The notes: generated from the letters alone by a model not told the origin. A stretch of 64,000 nucleotides of DNA from Flavobacterium psychrophilum (GCA_945874225.1 CAMCFT010000001.1:186001-250000); one strand, 5' to 3'. Shown: positions 53,033-62,203, counted from the stretch's first letter. Made by a program: numbers and translations.

Positions 53033-53881
53033 ATGGACATTTTAAGCAAAAAACATTTTCTTACTGTAAAAGATTATTCGGTTTCCAAAGAAACTTTCGA
53101 TTTGTATTATGACGAAATTTTGGATATGCTAATTACACATCCGCAACCCAGTTTAGAAAATTTAGGCAAATATTACGAAAGCGAAGATTACATTTCTCAT
53201 ACAGACAACAAACGTTCTTTGTTTGAAAAATTATATCATTTTATAAAAAGTATTGCTTTAAAAAATAAGCTCAATTTAATAAACTCGCTACAACCCAATA
53301 AAGGAAAGATTCTTGATATTGGAGCCGGAACAGGAGAATTTTTGTCGGTTGCAAAAAATGATGGTTGGCAAACCATAGGAGTAGAGCCAAGCGCAAAAGC
53401 AAAATCTATTGCGATAAATAAAGGAGTTTCGTTTGTAGAACTTTCAACTGAATTAGAAAACCAATCTTTTGACGTGATTTCGATGTGGCATGTTTTGGAA
53501 CACGTTCCAGACTTAGATAAACAAATTAAAGAATTAAAACGATTGTTGAAGCCTACAGGAACGTTAATTATTGCTGTTCCAAATTTTAAATCTTTCGACG
53601 CAAAACATTACGGAAAATTTTGGGCAGCTTACGATGTGCCAATTCACTTTTGGCATTTTTCGAAAACGGCGATAAAATTACTTTTCGAAAAAGAAGGAAT
53701 GAAATTGGAAAAAGTCTTGCCAATGAAATTTGACTCTTTTTATGTGAGCTTACTTTCTGAAAAATACAAATCCGGGAAAATGAATTTCATCAAAGCTTTT
53801 TTCATTGGATTACAGTCCAATTGGAAGGCAAGTCAGCATTTTGAATATTCTTCACACATTTATATCCTAAAAAACAACTAA
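53033..53881 (+). CDS. class I SAM-dependent methyltransferase
   Basis: 282 residues with a class I methyltransferase domain: SAM motif I ILDIGAGTGEFLSVA (about 92-106), motif II VEPSAKAKSIA, and DVISMWHVLEHVPDLDKQI (about 146-164), a typical methyltransferase type 11/UbiE-like pattern. The N-terminal part (LIKDYSVSKETF-like) has no recognised domain. The substrate is unknown; small molecule or quinone-like. It is a single-gene unit after mnmG. Confidence 0.88.
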   Translation: MDILSKKHFLTVKDYSVSKETFDLYYDEILDMLITHPQPSLENLGKYYESEDYISHTDNKRSLFEKLYHFIKSIALKNKLNLINSLQPNKGKILDIGAGTGEFLSVAKNDGWQTIGVEPSAKAKSIAINKGVSFVELSTELENQSFDVISMWHVLEHVPDLDKQIKELKRLLKPTGTLIIAVPNFKSFDAKHYGKFWAAYDVPIHFWHFSKTAIKLLFEKEGMKLEKVLPMKFDSFYVSLLSEKYKSGKMNFIKAFFIGLQSNWKASQHFEYSSHIYILKNN

Positions 53882-54062
53882 AATCAATTTTAAGCCCATT
53901 TAAGAATGCTTTTTACTGTTTCTGAACCGTTACCTCGGATTTTTAGACAAAATTCATTATTTAAAGGCTGAGGGTTTCAATTTTAATAAACATAACTTAT
54001 AAAATATATAATTTCGATAACAAATACTTATATCATAAATATTTCTGCATTTTTTCAACTTT

Positions 54063-54094
54063 TTGCTAATGCTGCCTATTTTTTTATATTTTTG
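54063..54094 (+). promoter_or_regulatory. promoter of the OmpH-like lipoprotein gene
   Basis: TTG at 54063-54065 and TATTTTTG at 54087-54094 with a 21-base spacer, close to the Bacteroidota consensus. The start codon is 35 bases further on. Confidence 0.5.
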
Positions 54095-54129
54095 TTACCA
54101 ATTCTTAAAAATTAGAAAAAAAATTAATA

Positions 54130-54690
54130 ATGAAAAAAATAGTAGTAATTATTGCACTTTCGATTTCAATCGTTTCTTGCAATAAACCATCAGCAGAAAT
54201 TAAAGAAGTAAAAACAGCATACGTAGATACTTCAGTTTTAATGAAAGAATATACAGGAACAAAAGATCTTGATGCTAAATATAAAGCAAAAGGTGAAGAA
54301 AAAGGAAGACAGCTTCAAGCTGAAATTGACAGATTCAAACAAGAAGCTTCAAACTTTCAAGCACAAGCACAGGCAAACGGTCAAGCTTGGGCACAACAAA
54401 AAGGAGCTGAATTGCAAAGAAGAGAGCAACAATTAGGTCAAGCACAACAAGCACTTTCTCAACAATTACAACAAGAAGGAGGAACAGAAATGGACAGTTT
54501 AGTTGCTGGCGTGAAAAGAACTATTAAAGCTTATGGTAAAGAAAAAGGCTATGCTTATATTTATGGAACTGGAGATTCAAATGCCAGTATTTTATATGCT
54601 GAAGACAAATATGACATCACAAAAGAAATTATCAAATTGTTGAATGACAAGTATAAAGCTCCTGCTGCGAAAGAAGAAGTTAAAAAATAA
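54130..54690 (+). CDS. OmpH/Skp-like lipoprotein
   Basis: 186 residues. Lipoprotein signal MKKIVVIIALSISIVSCNKP with lipidated Cys18, then an OmpH/Skp-type pattern: VKTAYVDTSVLMKEYTGTKDL (about 27-47), a long Ala/Gln-rich coiled coil (QQLGQAQQALSQQLQQEGGT) and the closing AYGKEKGYAYIYGTGD with ILYAEDKYDITKEIIKLLN. Skp chaperones unfolded outer-membrane proteins in the periplasm; this one is membrane anchored. A strong terminator follows. Confidence 0.88.
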   Translation: MKKIVVIIALSISIVSCNKPSAEIKEVKTAYVDTSVLMKEYTGTKDLDAKYKAKGEEKGRQLQAEIDRFKQEASNFQAQAQANGQAWAQQKGAELQRREQQLGQAQQALSQQLQQEGGTEMDSLVAGVKRTIKAYGKEKGYAYIYGTGDSNASILYAEDKYDITKEIIKLLNDKYKAPAAKEEVKK

Positions 54691-54714
54691 TTTTTTTCAA
54701 AATTAGTATATATT

Positions 54715-54740
54715 AAATGTCACGCAATTGCGTGACATTT
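54715..54740 (+). terminator. terminator of the OmpH-like gene
   Basis: Perfect palindrome aaatgtcacgcaa / ttgcgtgacattt with 13-base arms and a following T run. Confidence 0.88.
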
Positions 54741-54791
54741 TTTGTTATATCCACTTTAAAACAATAATTTAGCTCTTAATTTATACGCCAA

Positions 54792-57068
54792 ATGCAAACC
54801 ATTTCCGAAGCCGCCGTTTATACCCTAAGATTTATCAATCAAACCCATCGCTCTATTTTTCTTACTGGAAAAGCAGGAACTGGAAAAACAACGCTTCTTC
54901 GCGAAATTATTCAAACCACACACAAAAACACGGTTGTGGTTGCACCAACTGGAATTGCGGCTTTGAATGCTGGCGGAGTCACTATTCACTCGATGTTTCA
55001 GTTGCCTTTCGGCGGATTTATTCCTGATAATTCATCACCACATTTTTCTGAAAACACCAAATTTGAAACCAAAGCCACCTTGCGCAGACACTTCAAAATG
55101 AGCGGTTTAAAGAAATCGGTTATTCGAAATATGGAATTGCTCATCATTGATGAAGTGAGTATGCTTCGCGCAGATTTATTGGACGCAATGGATTTTATGA
55201 TGCAAACCGTCCGGAAAAAAAGCACTCCTTTTGGCGGAGTTCAAGTATTATTTATTGGCGATTTGTTGCAATTACCACCCGTAATTCGGGACGAGGAATG
55301 GCGAACATTGCGAACATATTACAAGGGAAAATTCTTTTTTCATTCTCACGTGGTGCAGCAAAATCCGCCTTTATACATCGAGTTGTCCAAAATTTTTCGT
55401 CAAACTGACGATGCGTTTATTTCGATTTTGAACAATCTCAGGAACAACCAAATTTCCGCGGCAGACATTCAAAACCTGAATCAATATGTAAAACCTGATT
55501 TCGATCTGAAAGCAAATAAAGGCTATATCACTTTGACAACTCACAATGCCAAAGCCGATGCAATGAATGCACAAGCTTTGGAGGATTTAGAAGGAAAATT
55601 GGTAAGCTACAAACCTGAAATTGTGGATGATTTTCCAGATAAAATATATCCCGTCGAAGAAAATTTAAAGCTTAAAGTCGGAGCGCAAATTATGTTTGTG
55701 AAAAACGATTTGTCTTTTGATAAAAAATATTTCAACGGTAAAATGGGATTTATAAAATCGCTTTCGAGCCAGGAAATCCTCGTGCATTTTCCCGATGAAA
55801 ACAAAACAATAGAAGTCGAAAAATACGAATGGCAAAACATCCGCTATAAAGTTGATGATTTGACTAAGGAAATTGAGGAAGAAGTGATGGGAACTTTCGT
55901 TCATTATCCTATAAAACTCGCTTGGGCAATCACAGTTCATAAAAGTCAAGGACTGACTTTTGATAAAGCTGCGCTCGATGTTTCGCAGGTTTTTCTTCCT
56001 GGACAAGCCTATGTGGCTTTGTCGCGTTTGCGCTCGTTAAATGGCTTAATTTTACTTTCTCCGCTTCGAATGAATGGCATTTCTAACGATCAGGATGTGA
56101 TGGATTATTCGCTTAATAAAGCAACCGAAGAAGTTCTTGAAAATTCGTTGCAATCCGAAACCAGAAACTTTATCCATAATTTTCTGAATAGCAGTTTTGA
56201 TTGGAGTGATTTGGCCCAAGAATGGCGGAATCATAAGTTTAGTTATGACGAAAAAGGCGAAAGTTCCGAGAAATCCAAACACGCCGTTTGGGCACGAAAA
56301 CAAACAGATGCTATTGAATCACTTTTGGAACCATCCAGAAAATTTATCTTGCAATTGAACAAACTTTTCAATCAAGAAACAGTTGATTTGAATCACGTTT
56401 TAGACCGAATAGAAGCGGCATACAATTATTTTTTGTTGCCAATGGACAATTTGGTTCACGAACTTCTTTGGAAAATGGAAGAAGTCAAACGAATCAAAAA
56501 GGTAAAAGCATTTTACGAGGAATTGGTCATTCTTGAAGAACTGCAGATCAAGGCCGTTTTACGATTAATGAAAGCCAAATTATTAATTGAAACTGTTGTT
56601 GAAGGCGAAACAATTTCAAAAGAAAGACTTTCTTCAGATGAAATAAAATATTATAAAATCAACAAATTAAAAACAATTCAAGAAGACTTTAAGTCCGTAA
56701 ACGTAACTTTAATAGAAGACGAAGTCGACTTGGAAAGATACACGAAAAAGAAAAAAACCACTAAAGAAACCAAAAAATCTACCGTTCAGGAAACCTACGA
56801 ATTATGGCTCCAAAAGAACACGATTAAAGAAATTGCAGCGATAAGAAAACTAACATCACAAACTATTGGAACTCATATTGCCAAACTCATTGAATCCGGA
56901 ACTATCGCGATTACTGCCATTTTGCCGGAAGACAAAATATTGGAATTGGAAAAAGCTTTCAAAGGTTATAAAGAAGAAACGTTAAACGGTTTGAAGGAGC
57001 AATATGGTGAAAAATTTACTTGGGACGAATTGAAAATGTTCAAAGCAAGTTTGAATCTGAAATATTAA
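54792..57068 (+). CDS. Pif1/RecD2-like DNA helicase with C-terminal helix-turn-helix
   Basis: 758 residues. Helicase domain: Walker A ITGK-type IFLTGKAGTGKTTLLREI (about 22-39), motif II LLIIDEVSMLRADLL (about 117-131), RNA/DNA motif GDLLQLPPV (about 156-164) and the C-terminal motif VHKSQGLTFDKAALDVS (about 382-398) with FLPGQAYVALSRLRSL. This is SF1 superfamily, Pif1 type. The last 80 residues carry an HTH-like segment (TIKEIAAIRKLTSQTIGTHIAKL) common in Bacteroidota homologues. It probably acts in replication, repair or mobile-element processing. Length and domains are complete. Confidence 0.88.
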   Translation: MQTISEAAVYTLRFINQTHRSIFLTGKAGTGKTTLLREIIQTTHKNTVVVAPTGIAALNAGGVTIHSMFQLPFGGFIPDNSSPHFSENTKFETKATLRRHFKMSGLKKSVIRNMELLIIDEVSMLRADLLDAMDFMMQTVRKKSTPFGGVQVLFIGDLLQLPPVIRDEEWRTLRTYYKGKFFFHSHVVQQNPPLYIELSKIFRQTDDAFISILNNLRNNQISAADIQNLNQYVKPDFDLKANKGYITLTTHNAKADAMNAQALEDLEGKLVSYKPEIVDDFPDKIYPVEENLKLKVGAQIMFVKNDLSFDKKYFNGKMGFIKSLSSQEILVHFPDENKTIEVEKYEWQNIRYKVDDLTKEIEEEVMGTFVHYPIKLAWAITVHKSQGLTFDKAALDVSQVFLPGQAYVALSRLRSLNGLILLSPLRMNGISNDQDVMDYSLNKATEEVLENSLQSETRNFIHNFLNSSFDWSDLAQEWRNHKFSYDEKGESSEKSKHAVWARKQTDAIESLLEPSRKFILQLNKLFNQETVDLNHVLDRIEAAYNYFLLPMDNLVHELLWKMEEVKRIKKVKAFYEELVILEELQIKAVLRLMKAKLLIETVVEGETISKERLSSDEIKYYKINKLKTIQEDFKSVNVTLIEDEVDLERYTKKKKTTKETKKSTVQETYELWLQKNTIKEIAAIRKLTSQTIGTHIAKLIESGTIAITAILPEDKILELEKAFKGYKEETLNGLKEQYGEKFTWDELKMFKASLNLKY

Positions 57069-57089
57069 ACAGAAATGTTTTTAAATAAA

Positions 57090-57116
57090 AAACCCATTCT
57101 TAAATTGAATGGGTTT
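57090..57116. terminator. bidirectional terminator between the helicase and SPOR genes
   Basis: Arms aaacccattc (57090-57099) and gaatgggttt (57107-57116) with A and T runs on the two sides; convergent genes end nearby. Confidence 0.85.
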
Positions 57117-57121
57117 CGTTT

Positions 57122-58057
57122 TTATAGTGATTCTATCAGAATCCAAGCATCAGGATTGACTGTTTTTTGAATTTCCTGTTTGGCCTTTTCGGCTTCGGGA
57201 AAAGTAGCGTAACTTCCGTAAAGAACCGGAAATAATCCATATTTATTCTGTGGAATTCGTCGCGCTTTATACCCTTGATCAGATAATCTTTCAAATGCTT
57301 TTTGGGCATTTCTTTCTTCTCTAAAGGCGCCTGCCATAATGTGGTAGGACATTTTTTCCTCTTTAACCGTAAGTGTTACGGCTGGAATTGGATTTTTAAT
57401 AAAGAAAGTGGCTTCTTGAATTTTGTTTTGAACTTGTTTTTGGACAGCACTTTCAACAAGAATAGTTTCGTTAGCAATTTGTTGTTGATAAATAGGGTAA
57501 GCAATAGCTCCAGTCAAACCTAATCCTAAAACAAAAATAGCCGCATATTTTAAATATACACTTGTACTTCTTCTTTCTGGTGTGAAAATTATTACTTCAT
57601 CTTCTTCAAGCGCTTCGATTTTTTGTTCGAATAGTTCTCTTTTTACCATTGGAGAAACAAAGGTGCTCAATCCAAAAGAATTAGTCAAATAATTAGTTTG
57701 GTCGTAAGGCGTGAAAATCAAATTTTTATCGGCGTTAAGCGAAAAATTCCCAACGTTTTTTATAGCGAACAATCCGTTTTCCTGAAGTGCTTTTTTCCAA
57801 TTGAAAACCTCATATTGAATGGCGCTTATGGCATATTCGTAGGAAGTTTTCTCGGCTTGGGCAATATGATTGGCCAATAAGCCATCGTTATTTTTAAGAT
57901 ACGCATTGAAAGAAATCATTTTCTTTGGAGGAAAAAAAGAATTGGAACTTTCAATTAATTGAGCCGATTGAATTTCGGTCAAAAAAGCTCCGAATCCCGG
58001 AACGGTTACGCATTGGTAACGGTATAAAAGTTGCGCGATGTATGGTTCTATGTTCAT
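57122..58057 (-). CDS. HU-like N-terminal domain plus SPOR domain membrane protein
   Basis: 311 residues from the ATG at 58057 (MNIEPYIAQLLYRYQCVTVPGF); a longer frame is unlikely. The N-terminal domain (about 1-115, CVTVPGFGAFLTEIQS, NGLFAIKNVGNFSL) resembles the HU-like domain of Bacteroidota SPOR proteins. One membrane helix follows (about 170-190, YLKYAAIFVLGLGLTGAIAY) and a C-terminal SPOR domain (YHIMAGAFREERNAQKAFER, about 238-257) that binds denuded peptidoglycan at division sites. A TAACTTTG box at 58070-58063 lies only six bases before the start. Confidence 0.85.
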   Translation of the reverse strand: MNIEPYIAQLLYRYQCVTVPGFGAFLTEIQSAQLIESSNSFFPPKKMISFNAYLKNNDGLLANHIAQAEKTSYEYAISAIQYEVFNWKKALQENGLFAIKNVGNFSLNADKNLIFTPYDQTNYLTNSFGLSTFVSPMVKRELFEQKIEALEEDEVIIFTPERRSTSVYLKYAAIFVLGLGLTGAIAYPIYQQQIANETILVESAVQKQVQNKIQEATFFIKNPIPAVTLTVKEEKMSYHIMAGAFREERNAQKAFERLSDQGYKARRIPQNKYGLFPVLYGSYATFPEAEKAKQEIQKTVNPDAWILIESL

Positions 58058-58159
58058 AGACACAAAGTTATACATTGAAAATAGTTATCAAAATTTTATT
58101 CACAATTTTTATTAACAATCCGCATTAATTTTTATAAATTTCAACCTCAAACAATTAGT

Positions 58160-59272
58160 ATGACTGACCAAGATTTATTTCATTTATTGGCATTGCAACA
58201 AGTAGAAGGCGTGGGGGATATTATGGCCAAAAAATTAATAAATCATTGCGGAAGCGCAGAAGCAGTTTTCAAGACAAAAATATCCCAACTTACTGCTATT
58301 GATGGAATTGGTTCCATTTTAATCCAAAATTTAAAAAGCAAATCCGTTTTCGAAAAAGCGGAACAAGAACTTCAGTTTATTAAATCAAATGAAATTAAAG
58401 TAGAGTATTTTCAAGACGAAAATTATCCTGATCGATTGAAACATTGCATCGATGGACCGGTTTTGTTGTTTACATCTGGGAATATTGACTTGAAAAACAA
58501 AAAAATCATCAGTATTGTAGGAACTCGACAAATCACATCCTACGGAATGGAGTTTTGCCGAAAATTGATTGAAGATTTGGCGCCGCTTGATCCTGTAATC
58601 GTGAGTGGTTTTGCTTATGGAGTGGATATTTTTGCGCATCAATTGGCAATTGAACACGACTTGCAAACTATTGGCGTTGTAGCGCACGGTTTAAACCAAA
58701 TTTACCCCAAAACTCACAAGAAATACGTGGCCAAAGTAGAGCAAAACGGCGGTTTTATGACGGAGTTTTGGAGTTCATCTAATCCTGAAAAGGAGAATTT
58801 TGTTCGCAGAAACCGAATTGTAGCAGGAATTTCTGAAGCCACGATTGTCATCGAATCTGCTGATAGAGGAGGATCCTTAATCACGGCAAATATTGCTAAT
58901 GATTACAACCGTGATGTTTTTGCTGTTCCGGGAAGAACATCTGATAAGTACAGTCAAGGATGCAATAATTTGATTAAAACCCAAAAAGCAAACCTACTAA
59001 CAAGCGCTGCCGATTTAGTTTATATTTTGAATTGGGAGATTGCTTCGCAGGCTCGCAATGATAAAAAAGTTGTGCAAAAACAATTGTTTGTCACCCTAGA
59101 ATCCGACGAACAAAAAGTATATGATTATCTCTTAAAAAACGGAAAAGAATTGATGGATATTATTGCCTTGCGATGTGATTTTCCTATTTATAAAATCTCA
59201 GGAATGTTGCTGAATATGGAACTCAAAGGAGTGATTCGGCCTTTGCCGGGAAAATTGTTTGAGGCAATTTAG
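58160..59272 (+). CDS. dprA: DNA processing protein DprA
   Basis: 370 residues. Loads RecA onto single-stranded DNA in transformation. Helical N-terminal domain, Rossmann domain with KIISIVGTRQITSYGMEFCR (about 115-134), VSGFAYGVDIFAHQLAIEHD (about 151-170) and GGSLITANIANDYNRDVFAV (about 239-258), and a C-terminal winged helix (about 310-365). Residues about 293-303, EIASQARNDKK, are encoded by a copy of the dispersed gattgcttcg/cgcaatga repeat inserted in frame between the two domains. recA is 3 kb away. Confidence 0.93.
   Translation: MTDQDLFHLLALQQVEGVGDIMAKKLINHCGSAEAVFKTKISQLTAIDGIGSILIQNLKSKSVFEKAEQELQFIKSNEIKVEYFQDENYPDRLKHCIDGPVLLFTSGNIDLKNKKIISIVGTRQITSYGMEFCRKLIEDLAPLDPVIVSGFAYGVDIFAHQLAIEHDLQTIGVVAHGLNQIYPKTHKKYVAKVEQNGGFMTEFWSSSNPEKENFVRRNRIVAGISEATIVIESADRGGSLITANIANDYNRDVFAVPGRTSDKYSQGCNNLIKTQKANLLTSAADLVYILNWEIASQARNDKKVVQKQLFVTLESDEQKVYDYLLKNGKELMDIIALRCDFPIYKISGMLLNMELKGVIRPLPGKLFEAI
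59037..59061. repeat. dispersed repeat inside dprA (copy 2 of the cattgcgagg family)
   Basis: agattgcttcgcaggctcgc plus aatga in the coding strand, reverse complement of the cattgcgagg...gcaatct repeat at 25089-25137. It adds the linker peptide EIASQARND to DprA without shifting the frame. Confidence 0.75.
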
Positions 59273-59295
59273 TGAATATTAAAAAACATAAAACG

Positions 59296-59493
59296 GAGAC
59301 GCTTCCGGCGAGACAAAATAGGTTGGTACTACATTGACGGGCACAAACACGCTCTATTTAGTTTGTCACGCTGGAAGCGTCTCACTGCACGAGAGCAAAT
59401 TAATTGAGACGCTTCCAGCGAGACAAAACAGGTTGGTACTACATTGACGGGCACAAACACGCTCTATTTAGTTTGTCACGCTGAAAGCGTCTC
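59296..59493. repeat. palindrome array, left arm (4 elements) next to the GIY-YIG gene
   Basis: Alternating 22-base elements: forward (gagacgcttccagcgagac type) at 59296-59317 and 59406-59427, reverse (tttgtcacgctggaagcgtc type) at 59362-59383 and 59472-59493. Each element is itself a small hairpin (acgct-tcc-agcgt). The forward-to-forward and reverse-to-reverse distance is 110 bases. The forward-to-reverse linker (44 bases, ggttggtactacattgacgg) and the reverse-to-forward linker (22 bases, actgcacgagagcaaattaa) are conserved. Confidence 0.93.
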
Positions 59494-59533
59494 TATTTGA
59501 GAAGGCATAATAATAGACTTTAAGAGAATCATT

Positions 59534-59842
59534 ATGATAGAATACATCGAAGGTATTTACAGTTTTTATGTTTACATCCTGACTAACAAAAATAAAAAAG
59601 TGTTATATACAGGTGTCACAAATGACCTAAAACGACGTTTGCAAGAACATAAAGAAAAAATAAATCCAAATAGTTTTACTGCACGTTATAATGTTGAATT
59701 TTTGCTTTATTATGAACATTTTACTTGGATACAGCTTGCTATTGCTCGTGAGAAAGAAATTAAAGATTTGAAACGAGATAAAAAAGAAATATTAATTAAT
59801 ACGATTAATCCAGATTGGAATTTTTTAAACGATTTGTTTTAA
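59534..59842 (+). CDS. GIY-YIG nuclease inside the palindrome array
   Basis: 102 residues, a single GIY-YIG domain of the small UPF0213-like type. Catalytic elements: YVY (12-14) and YTG (25-27) strands, Arg34 or Arg35 in LKRRLQEH, His39, and Glu73 in AIAREKEIKDLKRD. The C-terminus WNFLNDLF is typical. It has no extra DNA-binding domain. The gene is enclosed by the palindrome arrays at 59296-59493 and 59855-60208, which argues that it acts on those repeats. Its role is unproven. The ATG at 59534 is the natural start. Confidence 0.92.
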   Translation: MIEYIEGIYSFYVYILTNKNKKVLYTGVTNDLKRRLQEHKEKINPNSFTARYNVEFLLYYEHFTWIQLAIAREKEIKDLKRDKKEILINTINPDWNFLNDLF

Positions 59843-59854
59843 TTGTTCTATTTA

Positions 59855-60208
59855 GAGACGCTTCTAGCGAGACAAAACAGGTTGGTAATATATTGACGGG
59901 CAACAAACACGCTCTATTTAGTTTGTCACGCTTGAAGCGTCTCACTGCACGAGAGCAAATTAATCGAGACGCTTCCAGCGTGACAAAATAGGTTGGTAAA
60001 ATATTGATGGGCAACAAACACGCTCTACTCCGTTTGTCACGCTGGAAGCGTCTCACTGCACGAGAGCAAATTAATTGAGACGCTTCCAGCGTGATAAAAT
60101 AGGTTGGTAAAATATTGATGAGAACAAACGCGCTCTACTTAGTTTGTCACGCTTGAAGCGTCTCACTGCACGAGAGCAAATTAATTGAGACGCTTCCAGC
60201 GTGACAAA
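59855..60208. repeat. palindrome array, right arm (7 elements)
   Basis: Forward elements at 59855-59876, 59966-59987, 60077-60098 and 60187-60208; reverse elements at 59922-59943, 60033-60054 and 60143-60164. The period is 110-111 bases, as in the left arm, with the same linkers (ggttggta..., actgcacgagagcaaattaa). With the left arm the order is F R F R - gene - F R F R F R F. The region after it to trpS (60209-60260) contains nothing recognisable. Confidence 0.93.
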
Positions 60209-60260
60209 TAGAATGGTGAAATAGAAATATAATGCAATTACAATAGGACTTTATTTAATT

Positions 60261-61238
60261 TTATATCGCTTCAAAGCCCAATTTTTCTCTCACTCTTGCC
60301 AAAACACCTTTTGCAACAACCGTAGCTTTTTCGGCACCAGTTTTCAATAAGCCATCTACTTCGGCGAGGTTGTTCATAAAGTAATTGTATTTCTCTCTTT
60401 CGGTTTTGAATTTATCGACAATTAATTCAAACAAGGCTTGTTTGGCGTGACCGTAACCGTAATTTCCACCCAAATAATTGGTTCTCATTCCTTCTATTTG
60501 TTCTGATGTAGCCAATAAAGAATAGATGGCAAAAGCATTGCAAGTATCCGGATTTTTTGGAGCTTCAAGTGGTGTGCTGTCCGTTTCAATGCTCATTACT
60601 TGTTTGCGCAAGGCTTTGTCATCCAAGAAAATATTGATAATATTATTGGCTGATTTACTCATTTTTCCGCCATTGGTTCCTGGAATCAACATACTGTTTT
60701 CTTGAATTTTGGCTTCAGGAAGCACAAAAGTTTCTCCCATTTGGTGGTTAAAACGAGAAGCCACATCGCGTGTAATTTCTACGTGTTGCAATTGGTCTTT
60801 TCCCACGGGAACAGACTCCGCATCGTACAACAAAATATCGGCAGCCATCAGCATTGGATACGAAAATAATCCGGCATTTACATCTTCTAATCTGTCGGCT
60901 TTGTCTTTGAAAGAATGTGCCAATGTCAACCTTTGGAAAGGAAAAAAACAACTCAAATACCAAGACAATTCAGCAGTTTGTGGCACATCGGACTGGCGGT
61001 AAAAAACCACTTTATCTATATTCAAACCACAGGCAAGCCAAGCTGCTGCGGTGCTATACGTGTTTTCTCTTAATGTCTTTCCGTCTTTTATTTGGGTTAT
61101 CGAATGCAAATCAGCAATGAAAAGAAAGGATTCGTTTGCGGGATTATTCGATAATTCGATTGCGGGAATGATTGCGCCAAGTAAGTTTCCTAAATGTGGT
61201 GTTCCTGTGCTTTGAACACCAGTGAGTATTTTTGCCAT
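60261..61238 (-). CDS. trpS: tryptophan--tRNA ligase
   Basis: 325 residues. Class I synthetase that charges tRNA-Trp. HIGH-type motif GTPHLGNLLGAI (about 12-23) and KMSKS motif GGKMSKSANN (about 191-200); LSWYLSCFFPFQRL and MLMAADILLYDAESVPVGKD are family-typical. Length is normal. A TAAATTTG box on the minus strand at 61271-61264 could be the -7 element. The gene lies between the palindrome array and the inverted repeat at 61324. Confidence 0.96.
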   Translation of the reverse strand: MAKILTGVQSTGTPHLGNLLGAIIPAIELSNNPANESFLFIADLHSITQIKDGKTLRENTYSTAAAWLACGLNIDKVVFYRQSDVPQTAELSWYLSCFFPFQRLTLAHSFKDKADRLEDVNAGLFSYPMLMAADILLYDAESVPVGKDQLQHVEITRDVASRFNHQMGETFVLPEAKIQENSMLIPGTNGGKMSKSANNIINIFLDDKALRKQVMSIETDSTPLEAPKNPDTCNAFAIYSLLATSEQIEGMRTNYLGGNYGYGHAKQALFELIVDKFKTEREKYNYFMNNLAEVDGLLKTGAEKATVVAKGVLARVREKLGFEAI

Positions 61239-61323
61239 TGTAATTTTGTCCTTAAAAAGTTTTCAAATTTAATGCTTTTATAAAGAATTAGCACAGTATT
61301 ACTTTCTTTTGAGATATTATTTT

Positions 61324-61393
61324 TGTCATTTCGACGAAGGAGAAATCACATAACGAGAGCAACTAATGCGATTTCTCCTTCGTTGAAATGACA
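61324..61393. repeat. inverted repeat (tgtcatttcgacgaaggag family)
   Basis: 24-base arms (61324-61347 and 61370-61393) with one mismatch and a 22-base loop, between divergent trpS and plsC. The word is also present as a single half at 38947-38970. The ATG in its right arm (61388) gives plsC a false longer start. Confidence 0.75.
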
Positions 61394-61456
61394 TTATTAA
61401 AGAATTTAGATAAAATAAAACACAATGTTTCAGTTAAAAAAGTAAATTTGAAAACT

Positions 61457-62203
61457 ATGAGAGGAATAAAAATTATTTTTTGGGCTGTTTGGCGTGTTTG
61501 GTTTTATGTCTTAATGGCTATTCCCATCCTTATTATGTTTCCTTTTTTGGTGGCTTCCATTTTGACTGAAAGCGGCTATCCTTACTTTTTTAAAATGGCA
61601 AGGATTTGGTCGAAAGTCATTCTTTTCGGAATGGGTTTTTATTATAAAATTGACAGAGATCAAGAGCTTGAATCTCATAAAAGTTATATGATTGTTGCCA
61701 ATCACACTTCTATGGTCGACATTATGCTGATGCTCGTCTCGGTAAAGAAACCATTTGTTTTTGTGGGAAAAAAAGAGCTGTCAAAAATTCCATTGTTTGG
61801 ATTTTTCTATAAACGAACCTGTATTTTAGTCGACAGAACAAATTCCAGAAGCAAACACGGCGTTTTTGAAAGAGCCCAAAAAAGAATCAATCAAGGACTG
61901 AGCATTTGTATTTTTCCCGAAGGTGGCGTTCCTGCCGACGAATCCATAGTTTTGGACAATTTTAAAGACGGTGCTTTCCGCTTGGCTATTGACCATCAAT
62001 TACCAATTGTTCCCATTGCTTTTGGAGATAATAAAAAGCGATATTCCTATACCATTTTTAGTGGAAGCCCAGGACTTTTACGCGTAAAAATTCTTCCATT
62101 TATTGAAACAGAAGGAAAAACAATGGCAGATAAGAACAGCATTAAAGATGAAGCTTGGAAAGAAATTCACGAACAATTACTAGCATTTCAAAAGAAGAAG
62201 TAG
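61457..62203 (+). CDS. plsC: 1-acylglycerol-3-phosphate O-acyltransferase
   Basis: 248 residues from the ATG at 61457 (MRGIKIIFWAVWRVWFYVLM). An upstream ATG lies in the inverted repeat and is rejected. Acyltransferase motifs: NHTSMVDIMLM (about 76-86, HX4D), the second motif FVGKKELSKIPLFGFFYKR, and FPEGGVPAD (about 153-161). One or two N-terminal membrane helices. It makes phosphatidic acid in phospholipid synthesis at the inner membrane. Confidence 0.93.
   Translation: MRGIKIIFWAVWRVWFYVLMAIPILIMFPFLVASILTESGYPYFFKMARIWSKVILFGMGFYYKIDRDQELESHKSYMIVANHTSMVDIMLMLVSVKKPFVFVGKKELSKIPLFGFFYKRTCILVDRTNSRSKHGVFERAQKRINQGLSICIFPEGGVPADESIVLDNFKDGAFRLAIDHQLPIVPIAFGDNKKRYSYTIFSGSPGLLRVKILPFIETEGKTMADKNSIKDEAWKEIHEQLLAFQKKK

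Noticed and set aside
53882..54062. Small gene between the methyltransferase and OmpH genes
   Set aside because: No frame with a sensible start and length; the region is AT-rich spacer leading into the promoter.
59296..60208. CRISPR array
   Set aside because: Repeats alternate in orientation and the linkers between them are also repeated rather than unique spacers; no cas genes are present.
61388..61456. Longer plsC start
   Set aside because: The ATG lies in the right arm of the inverted repeat and the 23 extra residues are polar and not family-like.
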